From an uncultured Clostridia bacterium (GTDB lineage Bacteria > Bacillota > Clostridia > Christensenellales > Borkfalkiaceae), in the NCBI GenBank assembly GCA_944342055.1, contig CALVME010000010.1, forward strand, positions 1-53,768: a stretch of 53,768 nucleotides of DNA, given 5' to 3'. Below the pieces are notes generated by a model that ran no database searches, had not been told where the DNA came from, and was given only the letters and a program-made list of their open reading frames with translations. Numbering within the stretch: the stretch's first letter is position 1; every line of letters starts with the position of its first letter. The translations under genes were made by a program, and so were the position numbers. Below are positions 48,442-53,768 of the stretch, piece by piece.

Positions 48442-50760
48442 ATGAAAAAACTGGTACCTGAATTCGTCTTCGACGAATCACAACTGCATACGGTGCGCTG
48501 CCTCGCAGAGCAATGCGGATTGACGGAGGGCGCGGTGAAAATCCTCTATGGGAGAGGCATCGATTCCGAGGAGAAGATACGCGCGTTTCTCACGCCGTCT
48601 TCACGGCGGTATCTCTCTCCTTTTTTGCTTTCGGGGATGCGGGAAGCGGTGGAGCTTCTTACCCGCGCGCGCGACGAGGGACTGACGGTCGCCGTGTTCG
48701 GAGATTACGACGCGGACGGCGTGTGCGCCCTCTCCGTCATGCATTTTGCGCTCCGCGCCTTCGGCATCGAGCCGTATCTGTACGTCCCCGAGCGGAGCGA
48801 AGGATACGGGCTGACCGTCGAGGCGATCGATAAGATCTTCGACGAAGTGCTCCCCGATCTCTTCATTACGGTGGATTGCGGCATCAGCAACGCCGACGCG
48901 GTGCTCTACATCCGCGAGTGCGGCGCCGACGTGATCGTCACCGACCACCACCAGCTCCCCGAACACCTGCCCGACTGCATCTGCATCAATCCGAAGTTCG
49001 AGGACGATTATCCTTACGACAATCTCTGCGGCGCGGGCGTGGCGTTCAAACTGGCGTGCGCTCTGATCGGCGAGCGCGCCTATCCGCTCGCGGACTTTGC
49101 CGCCATCGCTTCCGTCGCCGATTCCGTACCCCTGCTCGGGGAAAACAGGGACATCGTGGCGGAAGGGCTCAGACGCATCAACGAATCGCCGCGGCCGTGT
49201 TTTTCCGCGCTCCTCGGCAAGCAGGCGGGCGCCGCGAATGCGCAGACGCTCGCGTTTGCGATCGCGCCGCGCATCAACGCCGCGGGCAGAATGGGGGACG
49301 CGCACGCCGCGCTCTCGCTCTTTACTTCGGAGTCGGAGGCGGAAATTTCCGACCTTGCGGCAAAACTGTGCGCATACAACACCGAACGGCAGAAAAATTG
49401 CGACGAACTGTACCGCCAGGCGAAGGCGATGCTCAAGGAAAAGGGCGTGTACAAAAACGTCATCATGCTCGCGGACGAACGCTGGAATACGGGTTTTGTG
49501 GGCATCGTGTCCGCGCGGCTCGCGGAGGAATACAACCGTCCCGCCCTGTTGTTCGTCAAAAACGGCAACATGCTCAAGGGGTCGGCGCGCAGCATTGAGT
49601 GCGTGAACATCTTCGATGCGCTCAGAAATTGCTCGCAGTACATCGCCGAATTTGGCGGACACGCGCAGGCGGCGGGCGTCAACGTGTCGGAAGAAAATTT
49701 TTCGGCGCTGGAGGACGCGCTGGACGCCTACATCGGCGCACATTACACGCAGGAGGATTTCATTCCGAAGTTGTTCGTCTCGGAGATCGTGGACGGAAAA
49801 TTTCCGCCTTCGTTTGCGCGCGAACTCGAACGGTTTGAACCCTTCGGCGTGGGCAACAAGCGCCCGCTCTTTGCCGTGAAAGTCGCCTCCTGCGAGGCGA
49901 CGCCTCTCAAACCGCTTTCTCCGCACCTGTCCATCGAAAATCCCTGCATGGAGATGGTGTGTTTCAACGGCTTAAAGTGGCGCAGGCTCCTCGAGAGCGA
50001 CGTGGAAAAGTATCTGGTGTTTGAAAGCAACGTTTCGAAGTTCCGTGGCAGGGAATACATCAAGGGCATCGTGCGGGAGATCCTCTACGACGGCGCAAGC
50101 GGCAGCGATACGGGGCTTTCCGTCTTCGCCAACAGCCTGGCGCGGCTCAGGGAGCAGACCGTGGAACCGGAAACGGAGTATCTCGGCACGCAGGACATGA
50201 CGCGGCGCATCGCCGCGCTCGAGGCGGAATGCGCTTACGGGACTTGCTTTATCGCCTCGCGAAGGGAGACGCTGGCGGCGTATCCCGCACTCAGGCGACG
50301 CGCCGATCTCTTTTATCCTTCCGACAAAAATCCCGTCAACCGACTGCTGTTGTCGCCGTCGGCGGACGCCGATCTCTCCGTCTACCGAAACATCCTGTTT
50401 CTCGACATGCCCATCGATTTCAACGTGGCAAGCCTGCGCGGCAAGCATGTCTGCGTCAATCCCGAGATCAAGGGCTTTTCGTTTCCGTCTTCCGTGCGCA
50501 CGGACAGAGAGAGCCTGCTATCCGTCTTTGCCGCGCTTCGGACGAATGCTGGCAAACTTGCGGGGAGCAACGCGGAAGAGGTCGCGCTTTCGACGGAGGC
50601 GCTCGGCTTCGACCCGTATCTGTTCGTGTTTGCGCTCAACGTCTTTGAAGAACTCGGGCTGGTGGCTTACGAAGACGAGAGGCTTGTCGTGTATCGCGGC
50701 GTGAGATCCAATTTGAACAACTCGGTGATATACCGGAAAGCAGTGACTTTGAATAGGTGA
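48442..50760 (+). CDS. recJ: Single-stranded-DNA exonuclease RecJ
   Basis: The 772-residue protein has the DHH phosphoesterase motifs: VFGDYDADGVCAL, FITVDCGISNADAV, VTDHHQLPEHLPDC, and VASVAD-like IASVADSVPLLGENR, then DHHA1 with GGHAQAAGVNV and an OB domain near residue 470. The last 200 residues are a low-similarity clostridial extension. It degrades single-stranded DNA 5' to 3' in repair. ATG 48442 has no good ribosome site and lies next to a terminator T-run, so its translation is likely weak or special. Confidence 0.93.
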   Translation: MKKLVPEFVFDESQLHTVRCLAEQCGLTEGAVKILYGRGIDSEEKIRAFLTPSSRRYLSPFLLSGMREAVELLTRARDEGLTVAVFGDYDADGVCALSVMHFALRAFGIEPYLYVPERSEGYGLTVEAIDKIFDEVLPDLFITVDCGISNADAVLYIRECGADVIVTDHHQLPEHLPDCICINPKFEDDYPYDNLCGAGVAFKLACALIGERAYPLADFAAIASVADSVPLLGENRDIVAEGLRRINESPRPCFSALLGKQAGAANAQTLAFAIAPRINAAGRMGDAHAALSLFTSESEAEISDLAAKLCAYNTERQKNCDELYRQAKAMLKEKGVYKNVIMLADERWNTGFVGIVSARLAEEYNRPALLFVKNGNMLKGSARSIECVNIFDALRNCSQYIAEFGGHAQAAGVNVSEENFSALEDALDAYIGAHYTQEDFIPKLFVSEIVDGKFPPSFARELERFEPFGVGNKRPLFAVKVASCEATPLKPLSPHLSIENPCMEMVCFNGLKWRRLLESDVEKYLVFESNVSKFRGREYIKGIVREILYDGASGSDTGLSVFANSLARLREQTVEPETEYLGTQDMTRRIAALEAECAYGTCFIASRRETLAAYPALRRRADLFYPSDKNPVNRLLLSPSADADLSVYRNILFLDMPIDFNVASLRGKHVCVNPEIKGFSFPSSVRTDRESLLSVFAALRTNAGKLAGSNAEEVALSTEALGFDPYLFVFALNVFEELGLVAYEDERLVVYRGVRSNLNNSVIYRKAVTLNR

Positions 50761-50763
50761 TGT

Positions 50764-52893
50764 ATGCAAGATCTCATGGGAAAACTTTATGAAAATTACC
50801 AGGGCAGCGACCGTGAAATGCTGATAAAAGCTTATTATTTCGCGGAAAAGGCGCATGCAAACCAGAAGCGCGCCTCCGGCGAGCCCTATTTCATCCACCC
50901 TTGCGCGGTGGCGGAAATTCTGGTGGGGCTCGGGCTCGACGCGGCGACGATCGCCGCGGCGCTTCTGCACGACGTCATCGAGGATACCTCCGTCACGGAG
51001 GAGGACATCCGCCGCACGTTCGGAGAAGAGGTGCTGACGCTCGTCTCCGGCGTCACCAAACTGGATAAGATTAAATTTACGTCCTATGAAGAGGAAGAGG
51101 CGGAAAATTTCCGCAAGATCTTCGTGGCGATGGCGAAGGACATCCGCGTCATCATCATCAAACTCGCAGACCGACTGCACAACATGCGCTCTTTGAACTT
51201 TCTGTCGGAAGAGCGCCAGCAACGCATGGCGAAAGAGACGCTGGAAATCTTTGCGCCGCTTGCGGGCAGGCTCGGTATTTCGCAAGTCAAGTCGGAGCTC
51301 GAAGACCTTTGCCTGAAATATCTCGACCCCGAAGCGTACGAATTTCTCAGCGAGAACATTCATCAGAAGCTCGCCGAGCGGCACAAATTCGTCGAATCCG
51401 TCGTACAGCAGATCAGCGATATGCTCAAGGAGAGCAACATCCCGGGCGAGGTGTACGGCAGGCCGAAACACTTCTATTCGATCTACCGCAAGATGAAAAA
51501 GCAGAACAAGACGCTCGAGCAGATCTACGATCTGACGGCGGTGCGCGTACTCGTGGCGGACATCGACAAGTGCTATGAGGTGCTCGGCAAAATTCATCAC
51601 AAGTGGAAACCCGTGCCCGGGCGCATCAAGGATTACATCGCCACGCCCAAGCCGAACATGTATCAATCGCTGCACACCACGGTCGTCACGCCGTTCGGAC
51701 AGCCCTTCGAAATACAGATCCGCACCTATGAAATGCACAAGACCGCCGAATACGGCATCGCGGCGCATTGGAAGTACAAGGAAAACCGTTCGACGGATAC
51801 CACGCTCGACAGCAAACTGTCCTGGATCCGCGAGGTCATGGAGTGGGAATCGAACATGAAGGATTCGATGGAGTTCCTCGAATCCATGAAGACGGAGCTG
51901 TTCAGCGACGAACTGCTCGTCTTCACGCCGCACGGCAAAGTCATCTCCCTGCCTGTGCAGGCGACCCCCGTGGATTTTGCGTACACCATTCACTCGGAAG
52001 TCGGCAACAAGTGCGTCGGCGCGAAGGTCAATTCCAAGATCGTGCCTCTCAATTCGACGCTCCAGACGGGCGACGTGGTGGAGATCATCACGTCTCCGAA
52101 TTCAAAGGGCCCTTCGTGGGATTGGCTGAAATTTGTCAAATCGAGCGGCGCGCGCGCCAAGATACGGCAGTTTTTCAAGCGCAATCTGAAGGAAGAGAAC
52201 ATCAAGACGGGCAAGAGCATGATCGAGGCGGAGGCAAAGCGGCGCGGCTATGCGCTCTCCGATCTTCTGACGCCGAAGAGCTTCGAGGTGCTCTCCGAAA
52301 AGATGTCGTTCTCCACGATGGACGAAATGTTCGCTTCGGTCGGTTACGGCGCGGTCAGCGTCAATCAGGTCATCGTCAAGCTCGTCGATTTTTACCGCAA
52401 GGTCGTTCCCAAACAGCATGTAAGGAGCATCAATACGGAGGACCCGAAGTCGAGCGGCGTCATCGTCAAGGGACTGGAAGGGCTTCTGACGCACTTTGCG
52501 GGCTGTTGTTCCCCCGTCCCGGGCGACGAGATCGTGGGATTTGTCTCGCGCGGCAGGGGCGTCGTCATTCACCGCAAAAATTGTCCGAATCTGCGCAACG
52601 AAGACGAGAACCGCATCTGGCCTGCCGAGTGGGCGAACGTCGAGAAAGTGGCGTACAATGCGAATCTTCGCATATGCGGCGACGATCAGGCAAAAATTCT
52701 GACCATTGTCTCCGCGATTGTCGGGGAAATGCATCTCACGCTCCTGTCCGTCAACGGCAGGATCGATAAGGCGAAGCGCGCCGTCGTCGAAGTCACAGTG
52801 CGGCTCTCGGACAAAAAGGACATCGAAGACCTCATCAAAAAAATAGAGGCGGACAAACAGATCTATGAAGTTTCCCGCATGACAGGCGTATGA
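50764..52893 (+). CDS. relA: Bifunctional (p)ppGpp synthetase/hydrolase (RelA/SpoT)
   Basis: The 709-residue Rel has an HD hydrolase domain (GEPYFIHPCAVAEILVGLG and LLHDVIEDT), a synthetase domain (GRPKHFYSIYRKMKKQ, YDLTAVRVLVADIDKCYEVLG, KDYIATPKPNMYQSLHT), a TGS domain (VFTPHGKVISLPVQATPVDFAY) and a C-terminal ACT domain (ILTIVSAIVGEMHLTLLSVN). Both enzymatic sets look intact. It makes and degrades the stringent-response alarmone. Placed 3 bases after recJ; the following gene overlaps by ATGA. Confidence 0.96.
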   Translation: MQDLMGKLYENYQGSDREMLIKAYYFAEKAHANQKRASGEPYFIHPCAVAEILVGLGLDAATIAAALLHDVIEDTSVTEEDIRRTFGEEVLTLVSGVTKLDKIKFTSYEEEEAENFRKIFVAMAKDIRVIIIKLADRLHNMRSLNFLSEERQQRMAKETLEIFAPLAGRLGISQVKSELEDLCLKYLDPEAYEFLSENIHQKLAERHKFVESVVQQISDMLKESNIPGEVYGRPKHFYSIYRKMKKQNKTLEQIYDLTAVRVLVADIDKCYEVLGKIHHKWKPVPGRIKDYIATPKPNMYQSLHTTVVTPFGQPFEIQIRTYEMHKTAEYGIAAHWKYKENRSTDTTLDSKLSWIREVMEWESNMKDSMEFLESMKTELFSDELLVFTPHGKVISLPVQATPVDFAYTIHSEVGNKCVGAKVNSKIVPLNSTLQTGDVVEIITSPNSKGPSWDWLKFVKSSGARAKIRQFFKRNLKEENIKTGKSMIEAEAKRRGYALSDLLTPKSFEVLSEKMSFSTMDEMFASVGYGAVSVNQVIVKLVDFYRKVVPKQHVRSINTEDPKSSGVIVKGLEGLLTHFAGCCSPVPGDEIVGFVSRGRGVVIHRKNCPNLRNEDENRIWPAEWANVEKVAYNANLRICGDDQAKILTIVSAIVGEMHLTLLSVNGRIDKAKRAVVEVTVRLSDKKDIEDLIKKIEADKQIYEVSRMTGV

Positions 52894-53480
52894 ATTTTTA
52901 TCAGGTTTACCCCAAGGGATTTGCCTCGAACACCTATGTGCTCGAGAAGGAAAAACGTTGTGTCGTCATCGACCCGGGTCAGCCCCGCGTCGCTGCATGG
53001 CTTGCCGAGCGCGGCTTTGCGCCCGCGTATGTCTTGCTGACGCACGGACATTTCGATCACATCGGCGGCGTCGCCGTCTTGCAGGAGGCGGGCGCGAAGG
53101 TCGGGTGCCTCGCCGCAGAGAAGGACGTGGCGCTCGGCAGCGCCAACCTCGCCGCCTGGAGCGGCGGAGTTCCTTCTTTTTCCGTCGATTTTACCTTCGA
53201 AGAGGGGGAGATGGCGCTGCTCGGAGAGACGGTGCGCGTCATCGCGACGCCGGGACATACGCAGGGCGGTTGCTGCTATCTCATCGACGGCAGGCTGTTT
53301 ACGGGCGATACGCTCTTTTGCGAGAGCGCGGGCAGGACGGACCTTCCGACGGGCGACGGCGCGAAGCTGCGAGAGAGCCTCAGAAAACTTTTTGCCATGG
53401 AAGGGGATTATCCCGTCTATCCCGGGCATGAGGAGGAGACCACCCTCGCGCACGAGAGAAAATACAATCCGTTTCGGTGA
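52890..53480 (+). CDS. Metallo-beta-lactamase fold hydrolase (glyoxalase II-like)
   Basis: The 196-residue hydrolase has the zinc motif THGHFDHIGG (residues 51-60), ATPGHTQGGCCYLIDG and LFTGDTLFCESAGRTDLPTGD, then PVYPGHEEETTLAHER at the end. It lacks the C-terminal substrate domain of true glyoxalase II and fits the short GloB-like group commonly next to relA and hemZ in clostridia. Substrate unknown. Confidence 0.92.
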   Translation: MNFYQVYPKGFASNTYVLEKEKRCVVIDPGQPRVAAWLAERGFAPAYVLLTHGHFDHIGGVAVLQEAGAKVGCLAAEKDVALGSANLAAWSGGVPSFSVDFTFEEGEMALLGETVRVIATPGHTQGGCCYLIDGRLFTGDTLFCESAGRTDLPTGDGAKLRESLRKLFAMEGDYPVYPGHEEETTLAHERKYNPFR

Positions 53481-53483
53481 AGT

Positions 53484-53768
53484 ATGGTACGATCGAATCA
53501 GACATTTTTGGAAAACGAACTTTCGGACGTCGTGCGGCTCTTCGGAAGCGATGTCGACGTGACGCACGAGATGACGTATGAGGACGGCATTTTTTACAAT
53601 GCGTTTGAGATCGACGGCGAGGGCGCCTCGTTCGAGGACGCATGCGCGTGTGAGGGAGAGCTCGCGTTCAAGCGCTACGCCAAGCGATATGCGAAGCTCG
53701 CGCTCTATCGCCTGCTCGCGCAAAAGTTCGGAAAAACCATGCCGTGGGGCGCGCTGACGGGCATTCGC
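53484..53768 (+). CDS. hemZ: HemZ-like radical SAM protein (coproporphyrinogen III oxidase family), 3' partial
   Basis: Ninety-five codons from ATG 53484 to the window end. The visible part has the HemZ N-terminal domain ending in LALYRLLAQKFGKTMPWGALTGIR, the conserved 'LPWGxLTGIRP' junction. The radical SAM cysteines lie beyond the window. It starts 3 bases after the hydrolase gene, in the common clostridial order relA, hydrolase, hemZ. Confidence 0.88.
   Translation, partial: MVRSNQTFLENELSDVVRLFGSDVDVTHEMTYEDGIFYNAFEIDGEGASFEDACACEGELAFKRYAKRYAKLALYRLLAQKFGKTMPWGALTGIR

Overview
The window is a GC-rich, densely packed chromosomal segment from a member of the Bacillota, most likely class Clostridia and probably an uncultured gut lineage. 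The lineage call is inference. It rests on an SCIFF peptide with its radical SAM maturase placed between yajC and secDF, a TIGR04086-type membrane protein, a HemZ-type radical SAM start, a partner-switching sigma-factor locus, a DUF975 protein and consistently Gram-positive style promoters (TTGACA-17-TATAAT) and Shine-Dalgarno sites. Outer-membrane systems, tRNA or rRNA genes, CRISPR arrays and transposases were not seen.

Layout. 1-3053: a heterodimeric ABC exporter; the second half-transporter carries an in-frame TAA. 3122-3709 (-): DUF975 membrane protein. 3830-8637 (-): one operon read pepT, siroheme/4Fe-4S reductase-like protein, then a complete iron-complex importer (lipoprotein, permease, ATPase). 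8803-10590: small Big2-like lipoprotein and a stand-alone MsmK/UgpC-type sugar-transport ATPase. 11071-11919: a putative heavy-metal permease with an apparently leaderless promoter. 12000-16653: hisC, a degenerate AraM-like protein, an AraL/NagD-like HAD phosphatase and a CotH-kinase lipoprotein in one operon. 16752-16985: a tandem copy of a gene tail plus its terminator. 16925-21227 (-): citrate synthase, a secreted GLUG-type repeat protein and a GT87-like glycosyltransferase.

21426-23183: STAS protein, ATP-site-less RsbW/SpoIIAB-like protein, sigma factor and a second RsbW-like protein. 23475-24388: LytTR regulator plus DUF3021 membrane protein. 24526-27906 (-): a 1126-residue lipoprotein that also has a C-terminal membrane anchor. 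28098-29466: two half-size TauE/SafE proteins and a HAD phosphatase. 29604-34316: Ppx/GppA, Maf, MreB and a large multi-pass membrane protein. 34437-35150: an AT-rich GNAT acetyltransferase behind a structured, terminator-bearing leader that looks like a riboswitch. 35532-36911 (-): argH.

37088-43313: ruvC-ruvA-ruvB-queA, a DUF885 lipoprotein and tgt, linking Holliday-junction processing with tRNA queuosine modification. 43406-48378: yajC, TIGR04086, SCIFF peptide, SCIFF maturase, secD, secF, with terminators or attenuators between several members. 48442-53768: recJ, relA/spoT, a metallo-beta-lactamase-fold hydrolase and the start of hemZ.

The strongest candidates for something new are the GNAT leader RNA (34471-34613), the four-gene partner-switching module with one dead ATPase, the SecDF pair that has lost the usual proton-path aspartates, the terminator at 43868-43908 whose 3' arm is also the ribosome binding site of the next gene, and the hisC/araM-like/araL-like/cotH operon. 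All motif statements are from reading the sequence by eye; no database or folding program was run.
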